Positions 1 to 5,752 of a DNA stretch of 5,752 nt are shown here, one piece after another. The DNA is taken from the NCBI GenBank assembly GCA_023388035.1, contig JAEWGY010000026.1:1-5752 (forward strand), written 5' to 3'. A program made the translations under genes and the position numbers. The DNA is from Bacillota bacterium (lineage in GTDB: Bacteria > Bacillota_I > Bacilli_A > Erysipelotrichales > Erysipelotrichaceae). A model generated the notes under the pieces. It saw only the letters and a program-made list of their open reading frames with translations. It was not told where the DNA came from and did no database searches. Numbering within the stretch: position 1 is the first letter of the stretch; each line of letters opens with the position of its first letter.

Positions 1-324
1 TTAACTCAAATGACCTTTGGTTTCTCAAGAGATGATGCTGGATCATTCTTAAATGATTACTACTCTAAGAACATTTACGATCAAGATCCATTCCAAACAA
101 TCGATCAAAATGGAGTTGGTTATTTAGTAAAACTTGCAAGTGAAAATGGTCGTAAGACTAAGAAGAATTTAAAATTAGGAATCTGCGGTGAACATGGCGG
201 CGATCCTGAAACTATTAAATTCTGTCATAATACTGGACTTAATTATGTATCTTGTTCACCATACCGTGTACCAATTGCTAGATTAGCTGCTGCTCAAGCT
301 GCGATTAAAAATCCTCGTAAATAA
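1..324 (+). CDS. ppdK: Pyruvate, phosphate dikinase, C-terminal end (5' truncated by window)
   Basis: This is the last 107 residues of pyruvate phosphate dikinase, a cytosolic enzyme that interconverts pyruvate, ATP and phosphate with phosphoenolpyruvate, AMP and pyrophosphate. The reading frame is open from base 1 (L-T-Q-M-T-F-G-F-S-R-D-D), matching the family's segment just after the conserved G-T-N-D that precedes the window. The family's catalytic cysteine lies in I-C-G-E-H-G-G-D (Cys at bases 184-186). The classic C-terminal block Y-V-S-C-S-P-Y-R-V-P-I-A-R-L-A-A-A-Q-A follows, and the protein ends at the family's usual point, so the 3' end is intact. The internal ATG at base 10 is not the start; the gene continues upstream, out of view. 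A strong terminator follows six bases after the stop, so this gene is probably not co-transcribed with thrS. The related PEP synthase and PTS enzyme I share the fold, but the sequence matches PPDK much better. Confidence 0.96.
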   Translation, partial: LTQMTFGFSRDDAGSFLNDYYSKNIYDQDPFQTIDQNGVGYLVKLASENGRKTKKNLKLGICGEHGGDPETIKFCHNTGLNYVSCSPYRVPIARLAAAQAAIKNPRK

Positions 325-329
325 TTATT

Positions 330-360
330 AAGATAGTTATCACTGATAACTATCTTTTTT
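330..360 (+). terminator. Rho-independent terminator of ppdK
   Basis: A perfect 12-bp stem (330-341 paired with 345-356) has a 3-nt ACT loop and runs into a T-tract (355-360). It begins six bases after the ppdK stop codon. The stem is AT-rich but long and uninterrupted. It separates ppdK from thrS transcription. Confidence 0.92.
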
Positions 361-390
361 AATAAATTATGTTTTAATAATAAAAAATTG

Positions 391-396
391 TATAAT
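391..396 (+). promoter_or_regulatory. Candidate -10 box of the thrS promoter
   Basis: A perfect TATAAT lies 30 bp after the ppdK terminator and 72 bp before the thrS start, which would give a leader of about 65 nt. I see no good TTGACA-like -35 at 16-18 bp spacing (bases 367-374 are poor matches). The TG that precedes the box is one base too close for a canonical extended -10. In such AT-rich DNA a chance TATAAT is possible, but a promoter is needed somewhere between the terminator and thrS. Confidence 0.5.
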
Positions 397-458
397 ATTA
401 ATGCTTTAAAATAGTTAATTTTAATGATAGAATTTTATCTTATCAAATATTTATAAAC

Positions 459-465
459 AGGAGGT
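459..465 (+). promoter_or_regulatory. Ribosome binding site that fixes the thrS start
   Basis: AGGAGGT, a near-perfect complement to the 16S rRNA 3' end, sits only 3-4 nt before the ATG at 469. An in-frame TAA at 454-456, just upstream of this site, excludes any longer N-terminus in this frame. The start, and so the absence of an N-terminal TGS domain, is therefore well determined. Confidence 0.9.
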
Positions 466-468
466 ATA

Positions 469-2247
469 ATGATAAACATTAAAGATGATCCAAATTTAAA
501 TATTTTAAACCACTCTTGTGCTCACTTAATGGCTCAAGCAGTTGCGAGAATATATAAAGATGCAAAATTCTGGGTTGGTCCTGTAATTGATGAAGGTTTT
601 TATTACGATATTGATTTAGGTGATGTAGTAATCAAAGAGGAAGATCTTAGTAAAATTGAAAAGGAAATGAAGAAAATTTCTAAGGAAAATAAATTAATTA
701 TCCGTAAAGAAATCACTAAGAAAGAAGCCTTAGAACAGTTTAAAGATGATCCATATAAGATTGATTTAATCAATCGTATGGATGAGGAAAATCAGGTAAT
801 TTCTACTTATACTCAAGGTGAATTTACCGATCTTTGCAGGGGACCTCATGTAAACAGTACAAAATTAATTAAACATTTTAAATTGATTAAATTTTCAGGT
901 GCTTATTGGAAGGGTGATGCTAAAAATAAGATGCTTCAAAGAATCTATGGAGTATGTTTTGAAAATGAAGAAGATCTTAAAAAACATTTAGAACTCTTAG
1001 AGGAGCGTAAAAATCGTGATCACCGTAAATTAGGTAAGGAATTAGGAATTTTTACCTCTAATATTTTAGTAGGACCGGGTTTAAATTTATGGCTTAAAAA
1101 TGGTTCTATCATCAGAAGATTATTAGAACGTTATATTGTTGATTTAGAAGTTGCTAATGGCTATGATCATGTTTATACTCCTTGCGTTGCATCTAGCGAA
1201 CTTTATAAAATTTCTGGTCATTGGGATCACTATCAAGATGATATGTTTCCAATAATGAAAATGGATAAGGAAGAATTAGTTTTAAGACCGATGAATTGTC
1301 CGCATCATATGCTTCTATTCAAACATGAATTACATTCTTATCGTGATTTACCAATAAGAATTGCTGAATTAGGTTTAGATTTCCGCTATGAGGCTTCAGG
1401 TGCACTTTCAGGACTCGAAAGAGTTAGAGGAATGTGTCAAAATGATGCTCACTTATTCCTTAGAAAAGATCAAATTAAAGCTGAATTTAAAAATGTCATC
1501 GAAATGATTCTTAAGGTATATAAAGATTTTAATATTACAAATTATGAATTTAGACTTTCTTTAAGAGATAAAGAAAATAAGGAAAAATATTTTGATGATG
1601 ATCAAATGTGGGATAATGCTGAGGAAGCTTTAAGATCAATACTTACTGAATTAGGTTTAAAATTTTATGAGGCAAAGGGCGAAGCTGCCTTTTATGGTCC
1701 TAAGCTTGATGTGCAAGTTAAAACTATTTTAGGTCATGAAATAACCTTATCTACCTGTCAATTAGATTTCTTACTACCTAATAAATTTGAATTAAATTAT
1801 ATTAATGAAAATGGTGAAAAAGAAGTTCCAGTTGTTGTACATCGTGCTATTTTAGGAACTTTTGAAAGGTTTACAGCCTTTATTTTAGAAGAATTTAACG
1901 GTGCGATGCCTTTATGGTTAGCGCCAACTCAGATTATGATTATACCGGTGCATCATGAAATCCATAGTGAGTATGCTCATAATATTGCTAAAGAGCTTAA
2001 AGCAAAAGGTATTAGAGTGGTGGTTAATGATAAAAATGAAAAATTATCATATCGAGTTAGAGAGGCTAATAGCCTTAAAATTCCAATGCAAATTATTATT
2101 GGTGATGGTGAAATGAAAGAAAATAAATTAAGTCTTAGAAGATTTAAATCTTTTAAAACAAGCACTTATAATAAAGAAGAATTGTTTACAATTATCGATG
2201 ATGAAATCAAAAATAGAATCATCTTTAAAGAAGAAAAGCCTTCATAA
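469..2247 (+). CDS. thrS: Threonyl-tRNA synthetase lacking the N-terminal TGS domain
   Basis: This class II aminoacyl-tRNA synthetase attaches threonine to tRNA-Thr in the cytosol. The order is editing domain (about residues 13-180), catalytic core (about 190-480) and anticodon-binding domain (about 485-585). The editing-site motifs are intact: H-S-C-A-H (His15, His19) and C-R-G-P-H (Cys123, His127). These remove serine mischarged onto tRNA-Thr. The catalytic zinc ligands are Cys277 in M-N-C-P-H-H, His328 in N-D-A-H-L-F and His458 in V-H-R-A-I-L-G. Class II motif 2 has Arg306 in F-R-Y-E. E. coli ThrRS has about 642 residues; this one has 592. The offset to the E. coli landmarks is steady at 53-59 residues, so the missing part is the N-terminal TGS (N1) domain. 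An in-frame stop just before the ribosome binding site confirms the start. No T-box motif is present in the short leader. A terminator overlaps the 3' end of the gene. Confidence 0.97.
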   Translation: MINIKDDPNLNILNHSCAHLMAQAVARIYKDAKFWVGPVIDEGFYYDIDLGDVVIKEEDLSKIEKEMKKISKENKLIIRKEITKKEALEQFKDDPYKIDLINRMDEENQVISTYTQGEFTDLCRGPHVNSTKLIKHFKLIKFSGAYWKGDAKNKMLQRIYGVCFENEEDLKKHLELLEERKNRDHRKLGKELGIFTSNILVGPGLNLWLKNGSIIRRLLERYIVDLEVANGYDHVYTPCVASSELYKISGHWDHYQDDMFPIMKMDKEELVLRPMNCPHHMLLFKHELHSYRDLPIRIAELGLDFRYEASGALSGLERVRGMCQNDAHLFLRKDQIKAEFKNVIEMILKVYKDFNITNYEFRLSLRDKENKEKYFDDDQMWDNAEEALRSILTELGLKFYEAKGEAAFYGPKLDVQVKTILGHEITLSTCQLDFLLPNKFELNYINENGEKEVPVVVHRAILGTFERFTAFILEEFNGAMPLWLAPTQIMIIPVHHEIHSEYAHNIAKELKAKGIRVVVNDKNEKLSYRVREANSLKIPMQIIIGDGEMKENKLSLRRFKSFKTSTYNKEELFTIIDDEIKNRIIFKEEKPS

Positions 2248-2262
2248 GAAGGCTTTTGTTTT
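2234..2262 (+). terminator. Terminator overlapping the end of thrS, stop codon in the loop
   Basis: A perfect 10-bp stem (2234-2243 with 2248-2257) encloses the 4-nt loop ATAA, and the TAA at 2245-2247 is the thrS stop codon. The right arm ends in TTTT and is followed by G and TTTT, forming the U-tract. The left arm encodes the last residues (K-P-S) of ThrRS. It should end thrS transcription before the phn promoter. Confidence 0.9.
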
Positions 2263-2322
2263 GTATTTTATTTTAACATCAAAAAACTTATTAGACAAGT
2301 TATGCTAAAAAAATAATTTTAA

Positions 2323-2341
2323 GGAAATATAATATATTTCC
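2323..2341 (+). repeat. AT-rich palindrome upstream of the phnD promoter (candidate operator)
   Basis: Two perfect 8-bp arms, GGAAATAT (2323-2330) and ATATTTCC (2334-2341), flank a 3-nt AAT centre. The palindrome ends 14 bp before the phnD -35 box. The position and symmetry would suit binding of a dimeric regulator, but no known operator consensus is recognised. Most of each arm is A/T, so chance is a fair alternative. It has no T-tract, so it is not a terminator. Confidence 0.4.
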
Positions 2342-2355
2342 GATTAATTAAAAGC

Positions 2356-2383
2356 TTGAAAATAATAAATTTATTGTTATAAT
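2356..2383 (+). promoter_or_regulatory. Promoter of the phnDCE operon (sigma-A type, extended -10)
   Basis: A TTGAAA -35 box (2356-2361, five of six consensus bases) is followed by a 16-bp spacer and a perfect TATAAT -10 box (2378-2383). A TG one base upstream of the -10 (2375-2376) makes it an extended -10. Transcription would start near 2390, leaving a leader of only about 19 nt that holds the GGAGGA ribosome binding site (2393-2398). There is no room for a riboswitch, so any control would act on initiation. Confidence 0.85.
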
Positions 2384-2408
2384 TTATTTATCGGAGGAAG
2401 AAAGAATA

Positions 2409-3494
2409 ATGAAAAAATTATTATTACTTTTATTAGCTGTAAGTATGCTAGTAGCTTGTGGAAAGAAAGAAAATTCTACTTCTACAAAAGCTGATACAAA
2501 TACAGCTAGTGAACAATTAAAGAAGATTGATAAATTATCATTCCAATTTGTACCTTCAAAGGATGCTGATGTAATTATTTCTGGAACTAAAAATCTACCA
2601 GAATTAGTTAAAAAAGGTTTCGAAAAATATGGTTATGAAATTGGTGATATCGAAATCACTGTTGGTAGTAATTATGCTGCAACTGCTGAAGCCTTAGCTG
2701 CTGGTACAGTTGATGTAGGTTGGCTTCCTGGTGGTACTTACGCACTTTACAGCCAAGATGTTGATGTAGTATTAACTGCTCAAAGAAATGGTTTAAGTAA
2801 TGATAGTGAAGACCCTAAAGCTTGGAATGGTGATGCTAATGCTACTACTATGGATGGTCCAATGGTTTCTTACTACCGTTCAATTTTGATTGCTGGACCT
2901 ACTGAATATGGTAAGAAATTAGCTGAAAAAGTTAATAAGGGTGAAAAATTAACTTGGGAAGAACTAAATGGAGCTAGTTGGGGCGTTGCTAACAACACCA
3001 GTTCATCTGGATACATCTATCCAAGTTTATGGTTAAAGAGTAATTACGGTAAAACAATCAAAGATTTAGAAAAAGTTCAAATAGTTGATGGTGGTTATGG
3101 CGTTGCTATTGCGAATCTAGCAGCTGAACAAGTTGATATTATTGCTGGTTATGCTGATTTGAGAATTGACTATGCTGATGCATGGAAGTTAGCTACTTCT
3201 GAACAAGATAAAACTGGTAAAACTGGTTTAGGTAGAGAAGATTCAATCTGGAATGAAGCAAATGTTATTGCAGTTACTGATAAGATTTATAATGATACTG
3301 TTTCTGTTACTAAGAAGAAGGCAGAATTATATAATGATGAATTTAAAGCTGCTCTTCAAAATACTTTAATTGATGTAATCGGAACACCTGAAGGTAAGGA
3401 AATATTTGCTGTTTATTCACATAAAGGTTATGCTAAAGCTACCGATGCCGACTATGATGCAGCTAGAGAAGCACTAAAGATTAGTCAAGAATAA
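2409..3494 (+). CDS. phnD: Phosphonate-type ABC transporter substrate-binding lipoprotein (PhnD family)
   Basis: This is the extracellular receptor of the importer, 361 residues long. The N-terminus has the Lys-Lys, Leu-rich signal peptide (residues 1-16) and lipobox L-V-A-C of a lipoprotein, so Cys17 should be lipid-anchored to the outer face of the membrane. A hydrophilic linker rich in Ser, Thr, Lys and Asn (about 18-40) precedes the periplasmic-binding fold. PhnD/phosphite-type features are V-G-S-N-Y-A-A-T-A-E-A-L-A-A-G (85-99), V-D-V-G-W-L-P-G-G (101-109), and N-N-T-S-S-S-G-Y (195-202). The serine-rich turn matches the helix end that binds the phosphonate or phosphate oxyanion in E. coli PhnD. 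Asp250 in A-G-Y-A-D may be a further ligand residue (inference). It is first in an operon with the ATPase and two permeases. The family also binds phosphite and hypophosphite, and distant mycoplasma p37-type relatives bind thiamine, so the ligand is not certain. Confidence 0.92.
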   Translation: MKKLLLLLLAVSMLVACGKKENSTSTKADTNTASEQLKKIDKLSFQFVPSKDADVIISGTKNLPELVKKGFEKYGYEIGDIEITVGSNYAATAEALAAGTVDVGWLPGGTYALYSQDVDVVLTAQRNGLSNDSEDPKAWNGDANATTMDGPMVSYYRSILIAGPTEYGKKLAEKVNKGEKLTWEELNGASWGVANNTSSSGYIYPSLWLKSNYGKTIKDLEKVQIVDGGYGVAIANLAAEQVDIIAGYADLRIDYADAWKLATSEQDKTGKTGLGREDSIWNEANVIAVTDKIYNDTVSVTKKKAELYNDEFKAALQNTLIDVIGTPEGKEIFAVYSHKGYAKATDADYDAAREALKISQE

Positions 3495-3508
3495 ATAAGT
3501 TCAATTTC

Positions 3509-3533
3509 AGTTGGTGCTTGTCACCAACTTTTT
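3509..3533 (+). terminator. Intra-operon hairpin, probable partial terminator after phnD
   Basis: A perfect 8-bp stem with several G-C pairs (AGTTGGTG, 3509-3516, with CACCAACT, 3522-3529) has a 5-nt loop and a short T-run (3529-3533). It lies in the 57-nt gap between phnD and phnC. The stem and U-tract are shorter than in the two other terminators here, so leaky termination is likely. It could also protect the 3' end of a phnD-only mRNA. Either effect would raise receptor levels over the membrane core. Confidence 0.75.
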
Positions 3534-3551
3534 ATTATATAGGAGATAATC

Positions 3552-4310
3552 ATGATTCAATTTAAAAATGCTACTAAGATATATCCAAATGGGGTCGTTG
3601 GTTTAAAGAATGTTAATCTTGAAATTAAACAAGGTGAATTTGTGGCGATTATCGGTTTATCAGGAGCTGGTAAGTCAACTTTAATTAGAGCGGTTAATAA
3701 AATGCATCCGATCACTAATGGTGAATTAATTGTTGATGGTAAAGATGTTAGTAAGTTAAATGGTAAGGAATTAAGACGTTTTAGAAGAAAAATCGGAATG
3801 ATCTTTCAATCATTTAATTTAATTACACGTGCTAGTGTTATTAAAAACGTTCTTACTTCTAATGTACCTGATTTACCTTTATGGCGCTCTGTCTTAGGTT
3901 TATATACCAAAAAACAAAGTCTTGATGCTTTAGAAACATTAGATAAGGTTGGTATTTTAGATAAGGCTTATACGCGCTGTGATCAATTATCTGGTGGTCA
4001 ACAACAAAGAGTTGCCTTAGCTAGAACCTTAAATCAAAATCCCAATATTATTTTAGCTGATGAACCAGTTGCTGCTTTAGATCCAATTACAGCAAATGCA
4101 GTAATGGATGATTTTAAAAGAATTAATAAGGAATTTAATATTTCGATTCTAATCAATATTCACCATGTTGATTTAGCTTTAAAATATGCAGATAGAGTAA
4201 TTGGTATTAGAGCTGGTGAAATTGTTTACGATGGTCCAGCTAAAGATGTTGATAAAAGCATTTTAGATCAGATATATTTATCTGATAAGGTAAGTAATAA
4301 TGAAGTGTAA
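3552..4310 (+). CDS. phnC: Phosphonate-type ABC transporter ATP-binding protein
   Basis: This 252-residue cytoplasmic ATPase powers the importer. All nucleotide-binding motifs are intact: Walker A G-L-S-G-A-G-K-S-T (35-43), Q-loop Gln86 in M-I-F-Q-S-F, signature L-S-G-G-Q-Q-Q-R (146-153), Walker B I-I-L-A-D-E-P (166-172) with Glu171 as the expected catalytic base, D-loop A-L-D (175-177) and H-loop His204 in N-I-H-H-V-D. The segment L-W-R-S-V-L-G-L-Y before the signature and the N-I-H-x-V-D-L-A-L form of the H-loop are typical of PhnC and help separate it from amino-acid or methionine importer ATPases. The length is usual for PhnC. AGGAGA at 3541-3546 is well spaced from the ATG. The 3' end overlaps phnE1 by 11 nt, which suggests translational coupling. 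Confidence 0.96.
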   Translation: MIQFKNATKIYPNGVVGLKNVNLEIKQGEFVAIIGLSGAGKSTLIRAVNKMHPITNGELIVDGKDVSKLNGKELRRFRRKIGMIFQSFNLITRASVIKNVLTSNVPDLPLWRSVLGLYTKKQSLDALETLDKVGILDKAYTRCDQLSGGQQQRVALARTLNQNPNIILADEPVAALDPITANAVMDDFKRINKEFNISILINIHHVDLALKYADRVIGIRAGEIVYDGPAKDVDKSILDQIYLSDKVSNNEV

Positions 4311-5118
4311 AACGTTTTTTAAACCGAAAAAAATTTATACCTCTAGCGGTAACTATACACTAAAGCCTATCAGCTTTCTTCCTTTATATATCTTAATAGT
4401 GCTTATTATTATTTATTTAAGTATCAGAATAACTAATTTTAGTTTGGGTAAATTCTTTTCGAATATAAATCAATTTGCAGTTATTTTATCAGCGATCTTT
4501 AAACCTAATTTAAATTATTTTCCTAATGTTGTTAAACCTTTACTTGATACTATTAAAATGTCAATATTAGGTTCAGTTATCGGTTCGGTTTTAGCTTTAC
4601 CATTTGCTGTACTTGCTAGTTCAAATATTAATTCTAATAAATTGCTTTTAGCTATCATAAGATTTTTATTCGCTTTAATTAGAACCTTTCCAACTTTAGT
4701 AATTGCAGTAGTAGCATCATTAGTATTTGGTCTTGGAACTTTTGCAGGTACCTGTGCGATAGCAATCTTTACCTTTGGTATTGTTGGTAAAATGGTTTAT
4801 GAAAGTATTGAAACCCTTGATTTAGGAGCTTTTGAAGCTATGATTTCTATCGGTTGTACTAAAACAAGAGCTTTTATTGCTGCAGTTTTACCACAAATAT
4901 TACCTACTTATTTAAATCACTCACTCTATTGTTTTGAAACTAACGTTCGTGCAGCATCTATTTTAGGTTATGTAGGTGCTGGTGGTTTAGGAATTTTAAT
5001 TAATGAAAGAATCGGTTGGCGTGATTATAATAGCTTAGGAACTGCGCTATTAACTTTATTTGTAACTGTACTTTTAATCGATTTATTAAGTACCTATCTT
5101 AGAAAGAGGTTAAGTTAA
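4300..5118 (+). CDS. phnE1: Phosphonate-type ABC transporter permease, first copy
   Basis: This 272-residue integral membrane subunit belongs to the PhnE family. Visible hydrophobic segments include about 26-44, 82-106, 115-127, 132-162 (probably two spans) and a C-terminal one at about 246-265. Family marks are R-T-F-P (128-131), the cytoplasmic EAA loop contacting the ATPase (E-A-M-I-S-I-G from Glu179 to Gly185, then V-L-P at 196-198), and the hallmark E-T-N-V-R-A-A-S-I-L-G-Y-V-G-A-G-G-L-G (213-231). The start ATG lies inside the end of phnC, 11 nt before that gene's stop, with only a weak AAGG site upstream, so translation probably depends on ribosomes finishing phnC. Its TAA stop shares a base with the ATG of the next permease. 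The N-terminal tail before the first span is polar and rich in Lys. The copy number label is mine. Confidence 0.94.
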   Translation: MKCKTFFKPKKIYTSSGNYTLKPISFLPLYILIVLIIIYLSIRITNFSLGKFFSNINQFAVILSAIFKPNLNYFPNVVKPLLDTIKMSILGSVIGSVLALPFAVLASSNINSNKLLLAIIRFLFALIRTFPTLVIAVVASLVFGLGTFAGTCAIAIFTFGIVGKMVYESIETLDLGAFEAMISIGCTKTRAFIAAVLPQILPTYLNHSLYCFETNVRAASILGYVGAGGLGILINERIGWRDYNSLGTALLTLFVTVLLIDLLSTYLRKRLS

Positions 5119-5752
5119 TGTCAAATATAACTAAATATCTACAAAGATATAACGAAAGACCTAAAAGATTAATAACCTATATTGGTGTTTCTATTATCAT
5201 CACCGCAATTATTTTATATAGTGCAATAGGTATTGAATATCGTGGTGTAACTAGTAGGGGATCTAATGTTGCTTTTGGTATCATTCATGGTATCTTTAAT
5301 CCAAATACTGAAATCTTATTTTCTAGTGCAAAAGATGCTGTTCCTTATTTGGTTTTAGAAACAATTGGCATTGCTGTCTTAGGAACTATAATCGGTGCTA
5401 TCATTTCAGTTCCAATCGCCTTTTTAGGTTCTAATTTATTACCACCTTGGTTATCATATATTTTTAGATCCTTAGTACTAGGAATAAGAACAATCCCATC
5501 ATTAGTCTGGGCTTTGATCTGGATACGTGTTGTAGGTCCTGGTGCTACCTGTGGTATTATTACTCAGTCAATAACATCCATCGGTATGATCTCAAAGTTA
5601 TATATAACAGCAATTGAAGATATTGATAAGAATATCTTAGAATCATTAGATGCTGTTGGTTGTAATACTTTTGAAAAAATCCGTTATGGTATTATTCCTC
5701 AATTAACCGCAAGTTTTATTTCTGCAGCCATTTATCGTTTTGATATAAATAT
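5118..5752 (+). CDS. phnE2: Phosphonate-type ABC transporter permease, second copy (3' truncated by window)
   Basis: The frame is open from the ATG at 5118 to the window edge, giving 211 complete codons. The start overlaps the phnE1 stop as TAATG, and AGAGGT (5105-5110) is a good ribosome binding site 7 nt upstream. The protein begins M-S-N-I-T-K-Y-L-Q-R-Y and has hydrophobic segments at about 18-38, 78-103 and 112-140. PhnE-family marks are G-I-R-T-I-P-S-L-V-W (122-131), G-P-G (140-142) and an EAA-like loop, E-S-L-D-A-V-G (175-181) followed by G-I-I-P-Q (191-195). The sequence stops at Y-R-F-D-I-N (206-211), which corresponds to the Y-C-F-E-T-N of phnE1, so the G-A-G-G block and last membrane span lie outside. 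It differs clearly from phnE1, so this is an old paralogue, not a recent duplication. The two probably form a heterodimeric channel. All three Trp codons are TGG. Confidence 0.92.
   Translation, partial: MSNITKYLQRYNERPKRLITYIGVSIIITAIILYSAIGIEYRGVTSRGSNVAFGIIHGIFNPNTEILFSSAKDAVPYLVLETIGIAVLGTIIGAIISVPIAFLGSNLLPPWLSYIFRSLVLGIRTIPSLVWALIWIRVVGPGATCGIITQSITSIGMISKLYITAIEDIDKNILESLDAVGCNTFEKIRYGIIPQLTASFISAAIYRFDIN

Noticed and set aside
406..424. 7-bp inverted repeat (TTAAAAT / ATTTTAA) near the predicted thrS transcript start
   Set aside because: Every pair is A-U with a 5-nt loop, so it would be very weak. Such repeats are expected by chance in this base composition.
1977..2165. 62-codon open frame on the minus strand inside thrS
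   Set aside because: It lies wholly within the well-supported anticodon-binding domain of ThrRS, and its product (Leu/Ser/Ile-rich) resembles no family I know. It is a shadow of the coding strand.
2273..2278. TTAACA resembling one half of a PhoP box upstream of phnD
   Set aside because: Bacillus-type PhoP boxes need repeated TTAACA-like hexamers about 5 bp apart. The next spaced hexamer (AAACTT) does not match.
2285..2301. 5-bp inverted repeat AACTT / AAGTT with a 7-nt loop in the thrS-phnD gap
   Set aside because: It is too short, with only one G-C pair, to stand out from chance.
2328..2333. Second TATAAT, inside the palindrome upstream of phnD
   Set aside because: No acceptable -35 lies at 16-18 bp. 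The nearest TTGACA-like sequence (TAGACA at 2292-2297) is about 30 bp away. The downstream promoter is much better.
4300..5752. Possible recent tandem duplication of the permease gene
   Set aside because: phnE1 and phnE2 share only family motifs and differ in their N-termini and most residues, so this is an ancient paralogue pair as seen in many phn operons.

Overview
The window is AT-rich (roughly 30% GC by eye) and all genes lie on the + strand. Strong AGGAGG-type ribosome binding sites, near-consensus TATAAT boxes, U-tailed hairpin terminators, a lipoprotein-type solute-binding protein and a pyruvate phosphate dikinase all point to a low-GC Bacillota (Firmicutes). The ThrRS has no N-terminal TGS domain and its gene has no T-box leader. 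That hints at the Erysipelotrichia / RF39 / Mollicutes side of the phylum, but this placement is inference. The genetic code appears standard: all 18 tryptophans in the readable proteins are TGG, no TGA occurs in frame, and every visible stop is TAA.

Layout. (1) Bases 1-324 are the last 107 codons of pyruvate phosphate dikinase (ppdK), closed by a 12-bp stem terminator at 330-360. (2) A weak promoter region and a well-fixed start lead into thrS (469-2247), encoding a 592-residue threonyl-tRNA synthetase. It keeps its editing, catalytic and anticodon-binding domains. Its own terminator overlaps the end of the gene, with the stop codon in the hairpin loop. (3) A 151-bp intergenic region holds a palindrome and a very good extended -10 promoter. 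(4) This promoter starts a phosphonate-type ABC importer operon: phnD (lipoprotein receptor, 2409-3494), phnC (ATPase, 3552-4310), phnE1 (permease, 4300-5118) and a second permease, phnE2 (5118 to beyond the window end).

How the genes work together. PhnD captures a ligand outside the membrane, a PhnE1/PhnE2 pair (probably a heterodimer) forms the channel, and PhnC hydrolyses ATP. A hairpin with a short U-tract between phnD and phnC looks like a partial terminator that would give more receptor than transporter core. phnC-phnE1 overlap by 11 nt and phnE1-phnE2 by 1 nt, which suggests translational coupling. No phosphonate-degrading gene is visible, so the ligand could be a phosphonate, phosphite or another compound handled by this family. 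ppdK and thrS appear to be independent transcription units.

I see no mobile element, CRISPR array, tRNA or rRNA, and no clear evidence of an undescribed system. The most notable points are the TGS-less ThrRS, the stop codon inside a terminator loop, and the candidate control elements of the phn operon.
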